In this document: one piece after another, positions 17,033-25,518 of the stretch | Layout: every line of letters begins with the position of its first letter | Position numbering within the stretch: position 1 is the first letter of the stretch | Assembly (NCBI RefSeq): GCF_008704205.1 | Contig: NZ_VXLC01000001.1 | Location: forward strand, 1,178,001 to 1,242,000 | DNA: 64,000 nucleotides | Origin: Nocardia colli | Lineage (GTDB): Bacteria > Actinomycetota > Actinomycetes > Mycobacteriales > Mycobacteriaceae | Direction: 5' to 3' | Notes under the pieces: model-generated | What the model was told of the DNA's origin: nothing | Database searches by the model: none | What the model saw: the letters and a program-made list of their open reading frames with translations, nothing else | Translations under genes and position numbers: made by a program

Positions 17033-18235
17033 ATGACTTACGACGTCGCGAGGGTTCGGGGCCTGATACCGTCCCTCGGCGACGGCTGGATTCATCTCGA
17101 CCCGCAAGCGGGCATGCTGGTGCCGGACGCGGTATCTCGCGCCGTCTCAACAGGATTCCGAACTTCCTCTTTTTCGCATATCGGTCGTCATGGTGCGGCG
17201 GTGCGCAGCGCCGCCATCCTGGACGCGGCCCGCGAGGCGGTGGCGGATCTGGTCGGCGGCGATCCGGCGGGCGTTGTGCTCGGCCCCGATCGGGCTGTGC
17301 TGCTCGCCTGGCTGGCCGAATCGCTGAGCTCGCGGCTTGGGCTCGGCACCGGCATCGTGTTGTCCCGGCTGGACGACGAGGCGAATGTCGCGCCGTGGCT
17401 GCGTATTGCCAATCGGTACGGCGCGCACGTGCGTTGGGCCGAGGTGGAGATCGAGACCTGCGAGATGCCGTCCTGGCAGTTCGAGGAGTTGATCGGGCCG
17501 ACCGCGCGCCTGGTCGCGCTCACCGCCGCCTCGCCGATCGTCGGCTCCGCGCCCGCGGTCCGGGTCGCCGCGGACCGGGTGCACGAGGTGGGCGGGCTAC
17601 TCGTCGCGGACGCGTTCGGCGCGGCGCCCTACGCGCTCATCGACATCGACGAACTCAATGCCGACGTGGTCGCGCTCAGCGCGCCCGCCTGGGGCGGTCC
17701 GCAGATCGGCGCGCTGGTGTTCCGCGATCCGGCCTTCCTCGATCGAATTCCCTCGATGTCGTTGAACCCCTACGCCAAGGGCGCCGAGCGGCTCGAGGTC
17801 GGCGGACATCAATACGCCCTGCTCGCCGGGCTGACCACCTCCATCGACTTCCTCGCCGGACTCGACGAACGCGCGCGCGGCAGCCGCCGCCAGCGCCTGG
17901 AAATGTCGATCACCTCGTTGCAGGACTACCACGATCAGCTCTTCGAGCACCTGATGGACGTGCTGGACAAGATCCCGAACCTCACCGTGATCGGCCGCGC
18001 CTCCACCCGAATCCCCACCGTCAGTTTCACTCTCGCGGGCATGCAGGCGGAGAAGGTCGCAGCCAAGCTCGCCGACAATCGAATCGGCACGCTCAGTGGC
18101 GTGCACGGCGGCAGTCGGCTGCTGGACGCGCTCGGGGTCAACGACGAGGGTGGTGCGGTGACGATCGGCCTCGCACCCTACACCACCAAGTTCGAGATCG
18201 ACCAGCTCGGCCGCGCCCTCGCCGCCTTGGAGTAG
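17033..18235 (+). CDS. Class-V aminotransferase-fold protein lacking the PLP lysine
   Basis: 400 residues with the fold of cysteine desulfurase-like enzymes: GWIHLDPQAGMLVPDAV, SRLDDEANVAPWLRIANRYG, and the cofactor Asp in LVADAFGAAPYALID. Where family members have a Schiff-base Lys in an SxHK-type motif, this reads VALSAPAWGGPQIGALVF, with no Lys, so classical PLP chemistry is unlikely. By position next to bpa it corresponds, from memory, to Rv3778c. GTG 17024 is an alternative start. A 30-codon frame (16944-17036) containing CPRC overlaps this ATG. Confidence 0.75.
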   Translation: MTYDVARVRGLIPSLGDGWIHLDPQAGMLVPDAVSRAVSTGFRTSSFSHIGRHGAAVRSAAILDAAREAVADLVGGDPAGVVLGPDRAVLLAWLAESLSSRLGLGTGIVLSRLDDEANVAPWLRIANRYGAHVRWAEVEIETCEMPSWQFEELIGPTARLVALTAASPIVGSAPAVRVAADRVHEVGGLLVADAFGAAPYALIDIDELNADVVALSAPAWGGPQIGALVFRDPAFLDRIPSMSLNPYAKGAERLEVGGHQYALLAGLTTSIDFLAGLDERARGSRRQRLEMSITSLQDYHDQLFEHLMDVLDKIPNLTVIGRASTRIPTVSFTLAGMQAEKVAAKLADNRIGTLSGVHGGSRLLDALGVNDEGGAVTIGLAPYTTKFEIDQLGRALAALE

Positions 18236-18243
18236 ACCTCCCG

Positions 18244-18548
18244 CGCACCAATTCTCCTCCCGCGCTGAAACCAGCGGGCAATCCTATGCGCGCCAAGCAA
18301 ATTCGTGCGCGGCACCGGCGATCGCCCCTGCCGAGCCCGGGCTGTGTCTGTGTGCCGCGCACCGATTCTCGTGCTGCGCACGAAGCGGCGGGCAATCTTG
18401 TGCGCGCCAGGTGAATTCGTGCGCGGCGCTGGGCATCCGCGCCGCCGCGCTACGGCTGTGTCTGTCTGCTGCGCGCTGATTCTCGTGCTGCGCACGAAGC
18501 GGCGGGCAATCTTGTGCGCGCCAGGTAAATTCGTGCGCGGCGCGTGCG
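18244..18548. repeat. 114-bp intergenic tandem repeat, about 2.7 copies
   Basis: The block containing ATTCTC...GCGGGCAATC...ATTCGTGCGCGG recurs with an exact 114-base period (marker positions 18250, 18364, 18478). The second and third copies are nearly identical; the first has diverged. 114 is divisible by 3, so both strands show open frames of 38-residue repeats, but no start or ribosome-binding site supports translation. It fills the whole 316-base gap between two convergent genes. Confidence 0.9.
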
Positions 18549-18551
18549 TTG

Positions 18552-19550
18552 TCAGAGGTCCTGTACGCGCAGAACGACTTTGCCGAAGGCTTCGCCGGAT
18601 TCCAGCAGGCGGTGGGCTTCGCCGGCTTCGGTGATCGGCAGTTCGGCGTGGATCACCGGCGCGACTGTGCCGTCCGCGACCAACGGCCACAGGTGGCGGT
18701 TCACCTCGGCGATGATCTCGGCCTTGCTGCCGTGTCCCGTGGCCGGCCGGTTGCGCACGTTGGTCGCGTGCACCGTGCCCCACTTCCGCAGCAGCGCAGC
18801 GACATTCAGCTCACCGGTGACGCCGCCCTGCATACCGATGATCACCAGATGCCCGAAGTCGGCCAGCGCATCGACGTTGCGGGACAGGTAGACCGCGCCC
18901 ATGTTGTCGAAAATGACGTCCGCGCCGGAACTTTCGGCGCGCACCGCGGCGACGAAGTCGTCCTCTTTGTAGTTGATCAGCACGCTCGCGCCGAGTTCCT
19001 TGCAGCGCTGCAACTTCTCCGCCGAGCCGGCGGTCACCGCGACCCGTGCGCCGAGGCTGCGTGCCACCTGGATGGTATGCGTGCCGATCCCGCTGCCGCC
19101 GCCGTGGATCAGCAGCAGTTGACCCGACTGGAGTCCCGCCGTCATCACCAGGTTCGACCACACCGTCGCCGCCACCTCGGGCAGCGCCGCGGCCGCGCCG
19201 AGATCCAGGCCGTCCGGCACCGGCAGCAACTGTGTGGCCGGTGCGACCACCTTCTCGGCATAGCCACCGCCGGACAGCAGCGCGCACACCCGATCGCCGA
19301 CCTGCCAGTCGCGCACACCGTCACCGAGCGCGGCGACGATGCCGGAGCATTCGAGGCCGATCACCTCGCTGGCGCCCGGCGGCGGCGGATAAAACCCCTG
19401 CCGCTGCATCAGGTCGGCCCGGTTCACCCCCGCGGCCGCCACTTCGATCAGTACCTCGCCGTGTCCGGGCACCGGATCCGGCGCGTCCGCCCACGCCATC
19501 ACCTCGGGCCCGCCGGAACCGTTCAGCTTGATCGCATGCACAGGCTCCAT
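18552..19550 (-). CDS. Zinc-free quinone oxidoreductase, PIG3-like MDR family
   Basis: 332 residues. NADPH-dependent quinone reductase of the medium-chain family: GVNRADLMQRQGFYPPPPGAS (PIG3-like), GLECSGIVAALG, GGGYAEKVVAP, and the Rossmann motif IHGGGSGIGTHTIQ. Catalytic zinc ligands are absent. ATG 19550 is where the homology starts; a longer frame reads through the marR promoter. By order it corresponds, from memory, to Rv3777. Divergent from the MarR gene, a possible regulator. Confidence 0.9.
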   Translation of the reverse strand: MEPVHAIKLNGSGGPEVMAWADAPDPVPGHGEVLIEVAAAGVNRADLMQRQGFYPPPPGASEVIGLECSGIVAALGDGVRDWQVGDRVCALLSGGGYAEKVVAPATQLLPVPDGLDLGAAAALPEVAATVWSNLVMTAGLQSGQLLLIHGGGSGIGTHTIQVARSLGARVAVTAGSAEKLQRCKELGASVLINYKEDDFVAAVRAESSGADVIFDNMGAVYLSRNVDALADFGHLVIIGMQGGVTGELNVAALLRKWGTVHATNVRNRPATGHGSKAEIIAEVNRHLWPLVADGTVAPVIHAELPITEAGEAHRLLESGEAFGKVVLRVQDL

Positions 19551-19680
19551 AGTGCTCCGGCCCGCCGCGCCGCGAAACGGGGCCCCCGCCCGGTCACCTG
19601 GGCGCGATCCGGGGCCGGGGCCGCCCATCGACCGATACGCTTTCCCCACAGCAACTTTCCGCAGTTGGGGCCGACATAGA

Positions 19681-20181
19681 ATGAGCAGCGTGCATTCCGA
19701 ACCGAGCAGTCCCGTGGCGGCCGAGCCGAGGTGGCTCACTCCGGCTCAGCAACGGGCCTGGCGGGCCTATATGGACGGGCACCAGCGGCTGATGGCCACG
19801 TTGAACCGGCAGCTACAACGCGACAACGACCTCAGCGTCGCCGAATACCGCATCCTGGTCCTGCTGTCCGAGGCCCCCGGCCACGCCCTGCGGATGAGCG
19901 AACTCGCCGACGGCGTGCTCTCCTCCCGCAGCCGCCTCACCCACCAGATCCGCCGCCTCGAAGGCGAGCGCATGGTCCGCCGCAACACCTGCCTGGAAGA
20001 CGGCCGCGGCGTCCTCGCCGAGCTCACCGACGAGGGCATGCGCCGCCTCGAAGCCGCCGCCCCCGGCCACGTAGAAGCAGTCCGCCGCGACTTCGTCGAC
20101 CTCCTCACCCCCCACCAGCTAGAGGTCATCGCCGAAGTCTTCGCCCGCATCGATCAGGAAATCGGAGCGCGCCCCCTCTGA
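19681..20181 (+). CDS. MarR-family transcriptional regulator
   Basis: 166 residues. Winged helix in LRMSELADGVLSSRSRLTHQ and RLEGERMVRRNTCLEDGRGV, with the MarR DxRG wing motif as EDGRG. Dimer helices flank it. Divergent from the quinone reductase with about 130 bases between starts, so it may control that gene in response to a phenolic or quinone ligand. The start ATG follows the divergent spacer. Confidence 0.9.
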   Translation: MSSVHSEPSSPVAAEPRWLTPAQQRAWRAYMDGHQRLMATLNRQLQRDNDLSVAEYRILVLLSEAPGHALRMSELADGVLSSRSRLTHQIRRLEGERMVRRNTCLEDGRGVLAELTDEGMRRLEAAAPGHVEAVRRDFVDLLTPHQLEVIAEVFARIDQEIGARPL

Positions 20182-20205
20182 CCCGTCCGCTACCATCGTG
20201 TTCCT

Positions 20206-20290
20206 GGAGACGTGGCAGAGCGGCCGAATGCACTCGCCTTGAAAGCGAGCGTCGAGAGATCGACCGGGGGTTCAAATCCCTCCGTCTCCG
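20206..20290 (+). tRNA. tRNA-Ser (anticodon TGA)
   Basis: 85 bases. Acceptor GGAGACG / CGTCTCC with discriminator G; anticodon stem CTCGC/GCGAG enclosing CTTGAAA, so the anticodon is TGA. A long variable arm typical of class-II tRNAs and T-arm GGTTCAAATCC are present. No encoded CCA. Confidence 0.97.
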
Positions 20291-20408
20291 CTTCGGTAGG
20301 TTGCAGGTCGGGGCTGGTTTCGGGGATCGCGTCCCGGCTTGTGGGCGGTGATCTGGGTGCGGAACACGTTGTGTTCGAACCTGTTTGCGGGCAGGATCCG
20401 GTCGTGTG

Positions 20409-20837
20409 ATGAACAAACGAATTACTGGAGCCATCCTGCTTGCCGCGTCTGCTGCGGCCGTGACGTTCGCCCCGCTTACCGCCGCTCCCGCCGTTGCGGC
20501 GGCCCCGTTCAAGGCCCCTGTGGTCACCTTCGAAGGGACCGGGCCGGGGACGGTGACGGCCACCCTGACCAACCCGAACGAGCGGGGGCAGTGCTGGGCG
20601 GAGGCCGGCGTCGGACCGGAGAACAATCACGTCTTCTTCGGCGAGGGCAAGCTGGAGTCGCTGGCCCAGCCCGGCCAGACCATCAAGACCACGCTGACCG
20701 GCCTCGAGCCGGGCACCAAGATCACCGCGCGCGGCGGTTGCGCGGACACCAGCCCCGCGGGCGGCTACGAGCTGAGCGAGACGGTCACCGTCGCCGTGCC
20801 TGCCAACAAGCCGGCCACTGGCAGCTTCGGTAGCTAG
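20409..20837 (+). CDS. Secreted hypothetical protein
   Basis: 142 residues with a signal peptide (MNKRITGAILLAASAAAVTF, cleavage near AVA-AAP). The mature part is a small beta-rich domain, with GTVTATLTNPNERGQCWAEAG and TKITARGGCADTS, and two Cys that could form one disulfide. Looks like an Ig/fibronectin-like single domain. Function unknown. Starts about 120 bases after tRNA-Ser. Confidence 0.75.
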   Translation: MNKRITGAILLAASAAAVTFAPLTAAPAVAAAPFKAPVVTFEGTGPGTVTATLTNPNERGQCWAEAGVGPENNHVFFGEGKLESLAQPGQTIKTTLTGLEPGTKITARGGCADTSPAGGYELSETVTVAVPANKPATGSFGS

Positions 20838-21013
20838 TTCGCCACGACGAGGGCGCAGGTCGCGCGGTTTCACTGCCAACCCTGCGCCTCTCGCCGGCAC
20901 GCTGTCGACTGCCGAAAATGGCAGTCCTGCTGGCAATTTCGATTTCCCCGTGGATACGTTGTGATGGACGCCAGATGTGCGTCGATGCAACTGGTTCGAA
21001 TTGGGGAGAATTC

Positions 21014-21229
21014 ATGAACTTGCGCAAAAAGCTGCCACTCGCCTTCGCGGCCGCCGCGACCATCGCAGGCTCGCTGGCGCTCGCGGCGCCGAACGCCAGC
21101 GCATACCCGAGCCAGCCGTGCACGGAGGCGACCGAGGCCTGGCACGCCTGGGACGGTCCCGGATACGCGGGCCAGGAGTACTACTGCGGTTACAGCGAAG
21201 CACAAGGCTGGCACTGGCAGCCCATCTAG
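21014..21229 (+). CDS. Secreted microprotein, first of a tandem pair
   Basis: 71 residues. Signal peptide MNLRKKLPLAFAAAATIAGS with likely cleavage after ASA, leaving about 41 residues with two Cys and the motif AWDGPGYAGQEYYCGY...GWHWQ. TTGGGGAGAA lies just before the ATG. A paralogue with the same motif follows at 21270. Probably one disulfide; function unknown. Confidence 0.8.
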   Translation: MNLRKKLPLAFAAAATIAGSLALAAPNASAYPSQPCTEATEAWHAWDGPGYAGQEYYCGYSEAQGWHWQPI

Positions 21230-21269
21230 GACGACGCATTCGGGTCAGCTCGTTCATTTGGGGAGAAAC

Positions 21270-21491
21270 ATGAACACCTTCGGCAAGAAGCTGCCGTTCG
21301 TCATCGCCACCGCAGCGGCGATCGCGGGATCGTTGGCGCTGGCTGCGCCGAACGCCACTGCGGAGCCCACCGACATCGTCTGTTCCAGGGATTTCATGAA
21401 CTGGACGGCATGGGACGGTCCCGGAACCACCGGCCGGCAATATGTCTGCACCTACGACAACGACCGTGGCTGGCACTGGCAGCTCACATAA
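21270..21491 (+). CDS. Secreted microprotein, second of a tandem pair
   Basis: 73 residues. Signal peptide MNTFGKKLPFVIATAAAIAG ending LAAPNATA, mature part about 42 residues with two Cys and AWDGPGTTGRQYVCTY...GWHWQ, matching its neighbour. The leader TTGGGGAGAAACATG is nearly the same as that of the first copy, so the duplicated unit included the ribosome-binding site. Function unknown. Confidence 0.8.
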   Translation: MNTFGKKLPFVIATAAAIAGSLALAAPNATAEPTDIVCSRDFMNWTAWDGPGTTGRQYVCTYDNDRGWHWQLT

Positions 21492-21656
21492 CGACACCTC
21501 GTTCGGTATGACAGGCAGGGGCGATGATGTGTCGCCCCTGCCTTCCGCTCCGCTATGGGCTGTGTCCTGGCGTGTTTGTCTCCCACATCGCCGGGTAACC
21601 GCCCGTCGACGCGGGTGTCAACGCGACATCGAAGCCAGCGAGGACGGGAGACGCCG

Positions 21657-22592
21657 ATGAGCGACGAGAAACGCCACGCCGACGGCGACACCGAGACAGG
21701 CAAGCCGATCGTAAGTGGTCCGATCGCCGAGGAAGCGTTGCGCGGGGAGCGCGACGAGACCAGAGAGCAACTCGGGCAACCGGTTTCGGAACCGTCCGGC
21801 AAGGCAGACGCTGCCGTGCCGGCCGCCGATGAGCCGAGCGACGCTGCGCGAGAGAAGGGGGACGCTGTGCAGGAAAAGGCCACGGAGACAGTCGAGGCCG
21901 CCGCCGAGCAACTGGCGCAGGCAAAGGCCGCCGCCAATCGCACGACCGCCGAGCCGAAAGCGGCGGCGAGCAAGAAGACCGCCGCGACCAAGCAGGCCGC
22001 AAGCCAGAAGGCAGCGTCGGCCAAGGAATCCGTAAACGAGAAGGCTGCGGAGGCCAAGGAATCCGTCGGTGAGAAGGCCGCGGAAGTCAAGGAATCCGTC
22101 GGTGAGAAGGCCACGGAAGCCAAGGAATCCGTCGGTGAGAAGGCCACGGAAGCCAAGAAGTCCGTCGGCGAGAAGGCCACGGAAGCCAAGGAATCCGTCG
22201 GCGAGAAGGCCACGGAGGCAACCGAGTCCGCCAGCCAAATCGCCACGGCAGCAAAGGAATCCGCGAACCGCAAGGCTGCCGAAGCGAAGGCCGCAACCGC
22301 TCGCGACGCGGACGAGGCAGCGGCCGCCTTGCGCGAACATGCCGCGCAGGCAAAGGAATCCGCGACCCGGACCGCAGCCAAGGCCGAGCAACTCGTCGAG
22401 GAAAAGACTCAGCAGGCCAAGGCGCAGACCCGCGAACTGGTCGACAAGGTCGATGCCGAGACCTCGGAACCGATCATCGAACGCGGCACGCAGGCCGCGG
22501 ACCTGGCCCGGAAACCACCTGCCGTGATCGCCGGAGCCGCAGCACTCGCGGCCCTGGTCGTGTGGCGGGTCCTGCGCCGCAAGCGATCGTGA
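21657..22592 (+). CDS. LEA-like alanine/lysine repeat protein with C-terminal membrane anchor
   Basis: 311 residues, of low complexity. Six near-identical 11-residue units AKESVGEKATE and degenerate copies resemble group-3 late-embryogenesis-abundant repeats, and heparin-binding haemagglutinin-like tails in their Lys/Ala content. The middle is predicted to be a long amphipathic helix. The C-terminus has a hydrophobic helix (AVIAGAAALAALVVWRVL) followed by RRKRS, a tail anchor with positive charges on the cytoplasmic side. A role in stress tolerance or envelope organisation is inference. The start has GGACGGGAGA upstream. Confidence 0.75.
   Translation: MSDEKRHADGDTETGKPIVSGPIAEEALRGERDETREQLGQPVSEPSGKADAAVPAADEPSDAAREKGDAVQEKATETVEAAAEQLAQAKAAANRTTAEPKAAASKKTAATKQAASQKAASAKESVNEKAAEAKESVGEKAAEVKESVGEKATEAKESVGEKATEAKKSVGEKATEAKESVGEKATEATESASQIATAAKESANRKAAEAKAATARDADEAAAALREHAAQAKESATRTAAKAEQLVEEKTQQAKAQTRELVDKVDAETSEPIIERGTQAADLARKPPAVIAGAAALAALVVWRVLRRKRS
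22020..22283 (+). repeat. 33-bp coding tandem repeats (11-residue LEA-like units)
   Basis: Six consecutive 33-base units from 22020 to 22217 (GCCAAGGAATCCGTCGGTGA-type), with two degenerate units to 22283. Copies 3 and 4 differ at one base. The period keeps frame, so the number of 11-mers can change freely. Confidence 0.93.
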
Positions 22593-22597
22593 AGCCG

Positions 22598-22626
22598 CGG
22601 TCGGCGGCCGTGCAAACCGCCGACCG
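22598..22626. terminator. Hairpin between the convergent LEA-like gene and nos
   Basis: Perfect 10-bp stem CGGTCGGCGG / CCGCCGACCG with a 9-base loop in the 36-base convergent gap. Confidence 0.6.
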
Positions 22627-22628
22627 GC

Positions 22629-23780
22629 TCAGTCCTCCGCGTCCCCGCTGAAATCCCGCCGCACGAAGTTTGGCCGGATATCGAGATCCGGCGGGTCGTA
22701 GTACCGATGGAACGTCGGCGTCAGACCCGAGGAGATCGGCGGATTGATCCAGCTCCAGTCGGTCGGGCATTTCCGCCCGGCCGTCTCTTCCCGTTTGACG
22801 TGATCGCAGAACTGCTTGGCCACCGTGTGGTGATCGACGATGTACACCCCCGCCTTCCGGAAGCTGTGCAGCACCGCACGATTGAGCTCGACCAGCGCCA
22901 GGTCCCGCCACAGGTTGCGCTCGGATCTGGTGTCCAGGCACATCATTTCGGCGATCAGCGGCAGCATGTTGTAGCGGTTGGTGTCGCTGAGATTGCGTGC
23001 GCCGATCTCCGCGCCCATGTACCAGCCGTTGAACGGCGCGAACGGGTACGTGACGCCGCCGACCTCGAGGTTCATGTTGGATACCGCGGGCAGCGCGTGC
23101 CAGCGCAGGCCGAGCGCGGCGAACCACTCGAATTCCGGATGCTCGAGCGCCACCTCGCGGGCCAGCTCGGGCGGAATGTCGAACCAGCGGATCGGCTCGT
23201 CCGGTGTGCTGATCAGTAGCGGCAGAATGTCGAAAGGTGTTCTGGCACCGCGCCATCCGAGCTTCATGGCGAATTCGGTGAGCGCTACATTCGCGGCGTC
23301 GCCGGTCACCGAACCGTCTCCGTTGCGATATCCCGCGTACCGGATGAGCTGCGGGCTGACGATGCGGAATTCCCGCCCGTCGGGCTGCCGCGGCGGGCCG
23401 ACGGTGATCATCGATTGAATGGCGCCGCCATTGGTCGCCATCTGCAAATGCTGCCAGCAGACCTCGGCCAGATCGCGCGCGGACCGCACTCGCCGCGCGT
23501 CGAGCAATTTCAATGAGCGCCAATGTTTTCGGCCGACGCAGCGGGCGTGGTTACGCCACGCGAGCTTGGCTCCGATCAGGATCTCTTCGGCGGTCTGCAG
23601 GTAGCCACCGGTTTGTTCGAGCTGCTCCAGCGCGGTGCGGCGGCGCTGTGACGACAGGTGCGCCAATTCCGGTAAGCGGAAGAATTCATCGCACTCGCGT
23701 AGCCGGCGTTTCAGGTCGGTACTGAAAGGCTTTGTGTCGGGGGAGTTTTCGAGCGGCGGGACGGGTAACACAGGATTCAC
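22629..23780 (-). CDS. nos: Bacterial nitric oxide synthase, oxygenase domain only
   Basis: Oxidises L-arginine to citrulline and NO on a heme-thiolate centre. 383 residues, oxygenase domain only as in other bacterial NOS; no reductase is fused or adjacent, so electrons must come from a separate flavodoxin or ferredoxin system. Heme ligand Cys81 lies in AWRNHARCVGRKHW. The substrate site includes FNGWYMGAEIGARN, with the Arg-binding Glu, and the pterin/dimer region includes DHHTVAKQF and WSWINPP. GTG start with GGAGAA at good spacing. Monocistronic, with a long 5' spacer. Confidence 0.96.
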   Translation of the reverse strand: MNPVLPVPPLENSPDTKPFSTDLKRRLRECDEFFRLPELAHLSSQRRRTALEQLEQTGGYLQTAEEILIGAKLAWRNHARCVGRKHWRSLKLLDARRVRSARDLAEVCWQHLQMATNGGAIQSMITVGPPRQPDGREFRIVSPQLIRYAGYRNGDGSVTGDAANVALTEFAMKLGWRGARTPFDILPLLISTPDEPIRWFDIPPELAREVALEHPEFEWFAALGLRWHALPAVSNMNLEVGGVTYPFAPFNGWYMGAEIGARNLSDTNRYNMLPLIAEMMCLDTRSERNLWRDLALVELNRAVLHSFRKAGVYIVDHHTVAKQFCDHVKREETAGRKCPTDWSWINPPISSGLTPTFHRYYDPPDLDIRPNFVRRDFSGDAED

Positions 23781-24432
23781 GGTTTTCTCCGGTCGGGCAT
23801 AGGTACTGCGGTGAAACAGACGAGTTCGAGCGGGAGAATTCGCGCGGGCGCGCAGCCGACAGCGTCCCGCGTCGGTGGTCCGCGCGAGTGTGCCGGCCCC
23901 GGGATGCCGCGAAATAGCTTCGGCCCGAAGGGGAGCGCGATCCTGCTCGGTCTGTCCCGACTACGTACCGAGCGGCCGGTCCGCTTGCTGCGCGTAAGCG
24001 CAGCGAGTTGACCTCGGTGCCGATGGTGCGGATCCACGATCATGCTCGTCCTTGTTCATGCCCGGAAGAGGCCCGGAGAGTAGCGTACGGCGGGTGTGCT
24101 GGCGGTGTGCCCAGATTTGCTGGATTTGCTGGGTTGGCCCAAGTCGCGCCGAAAATCGGCTCGGTGTCGAGTCCCGTTGACGTCGTTCGGAGTTCGGGTT
24201 TCGGCGGTTTGCTGCGCGCGGTTCGCAGCCGTTATCGAGGCGACGGATCGGCGAAATCGGGTGATCTAGGCGACATGGACGCCCGGCGCTCAGCGCGCAT
24301 ATGAACGGTCATCTGCGCGCGCCCGGAGCCGAACGTCGCAGGCAGAGCCGAATTGCACCTCAAACGTGGCCCTGGTCACATCTTATGGCGACCCGCTATG
24401 GCCACCCGATTGATCTGCGCATTTCTGGCAGG
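23781..24432. promoter_or_regulatory. 652-base divergent spacer upstream of nos and the mycolyltransferase-like gene
   Basis: No gene with a good start and codon pattern is visible on either strand; short frames here look like shadows. It must contain the nos promoter and that of the 24433 gene. I see no clear palindrome or terminator. Confidence 0.4.
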
Positions 24433-25512
24433 ATGGGTCGCATGCTGTCTCGGCGTGGGGTGCGGCGCTGGGTATCCGGCGTCTTGGTCAGCGCGGCACT
24501 GGTTTCCGGTGCTGTGGCGTTCGGCGCTCCCCAGTTGTCGGCAGCCCCTTCAGACCCGCAAAAACCGAATTCCGGTTCCTCGGATGGTCCGGCCCCGGCC
24601 GAGCCGACCACGGACCGTCCGGCGAAACCGGCGATCGACCGCATCGAACCGATCAACGATCGGTGGCTGCGGGTCTTCGTGGAGTCGCCGGCCATGAGCC
24701 GCCCCGTCGAGGTGCAGGTGCTGCTGCCGCGCGACACCTCGAAGCCGCGGCCGACCGTCTACATGCTCGACGGCCGCAGCGCGAACCCGGACAGCAACAA
24801 CTGGACCGATATGGGCCACGCGGACCGCTTCTTCGAGGACAAAGACGTCAACGTCGTGCTCACCGTCGGCGGCCCGGCCAGCTTCTACACCGATTGGCAG
24901 AAGCCGGATCCGGTGCTCGGCACCAACATGTGGGAGACGTTCCTGACCCGCGAGCTGCCGCCGCTGATCGACGCGAAGTTCGACGGCAACGGGCGCAACG
25001 CCGTCATGGGCGTCTCGATGGGCGCCGAGGCCGCGATGATGCTGTCCGTGCGGCATCCGCAGCTCTACACCGCGATCGCCGCGCACAGCGGCTGCTTCTC
25101 CATGGGCACCGACCTCGGCCAGGCACAGGCCAGAGCGGTGATCGCCACCTACCAGGGCGAGCCGGACAACATGTTCGGCGCGCAGGACGATCCCGCGTGG
25201 CTGGACCACGACGTCACGTTGCACGCGGAAGCGTTGCGCGGCAAGACGATCTACATGTCCGTCGGCAGCGGGGTGCCCGGCATCCACGACGTGCCGGGCG
25301 AGCCGGACGTCGACGTGGCCACCGCGATCAGCTTCGGCGGGCCGCTGGAGGCGGCCACCAACGCCTGCACGCGCCGTCTCACCGATCGGCTGCGCGTCCT
25401 GGGGATCCCGGTGACCGCGCACTTCCGCGCGACCGGAACCCACTCGTGGCCGTACTGGGCCGACGAGCTGGTCCGGTCCTGGCCGGTGATCGCCGGCGCC
25501 CTCGGCGTCTGA
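24433..25512 (+). CDS. Secreted antigen-85-like mycolyltransferase / esterase
   Basis: About 359 residues. N-terminal signal peptide (arginine-rich, then VSGVLVSAALVSGAVAFGAP, cleavage near SAA). A Pro/Ser linker is followed by an esterase-D-fold domain as in Ag85: VFVESPAMSRPVEVQVLLPR, VYMLDGRSA, NWTDMG, then the nucleophile elbow GVSMGAEAAM and the catalytic His in THSWPYW. These proteins transfer mycolic acids to trehalose or arabinogalactan. ATG 24442 is an equally good start, with AGGATGGG upstream. Substrate inferred from family. Confidence 0.88.
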   Translation: MGRMLSRRGVRRWVSGVLVSAALVSGAVAFGAPQLSAAPSDPQKPNSGSSDGPAPAEPTTDRPAKPAIDRIEPINDRWLRVFVESPAMSRPVEVQVLLPRDTSKPRPTVYMLDGRSANPDSNNWTDMGHADRFFEDKDVNVVLTVGGPASFYTDWQKPDPVLGTNMWETFLTRELPPLIDAKFDGNGRNAVMGVSMGAEAAMMLSVRHPQLYTAIAAHSGCFSMGTDLGQAQARAVIATYQGEPDNMFGAQDDPAWLDHDVTLHAEALRGKTIYMSVGSGVPGIHDVPGEPDVDVATAISFGGPLEAATNACTRRLTDRLRVLGIPVTAHFRATGTHSWPYWADELVRSWPVIAGALGV

Positions 25513-25518
25513 CCCGCG

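Noticed and set aside
18178..18783. Minus-strand gene encoding 38-residue Arg-rich repeats across the 114-bp repeat
   Set aside because: No ribosome-binding site or start, and both ends run into real genes in wrong frames; kept only as a repeat.
22020..22217. CRISPR-like array in the LEA-like gene
   Set aside because: Contiguous 33-bp coding repeats without unique spacers.
24301..24432. Earlier start of the mycolyltransferase-like protein
   Set aside because: 44 extra residues before a standard signal peptide would block export; later ATGs fit better.
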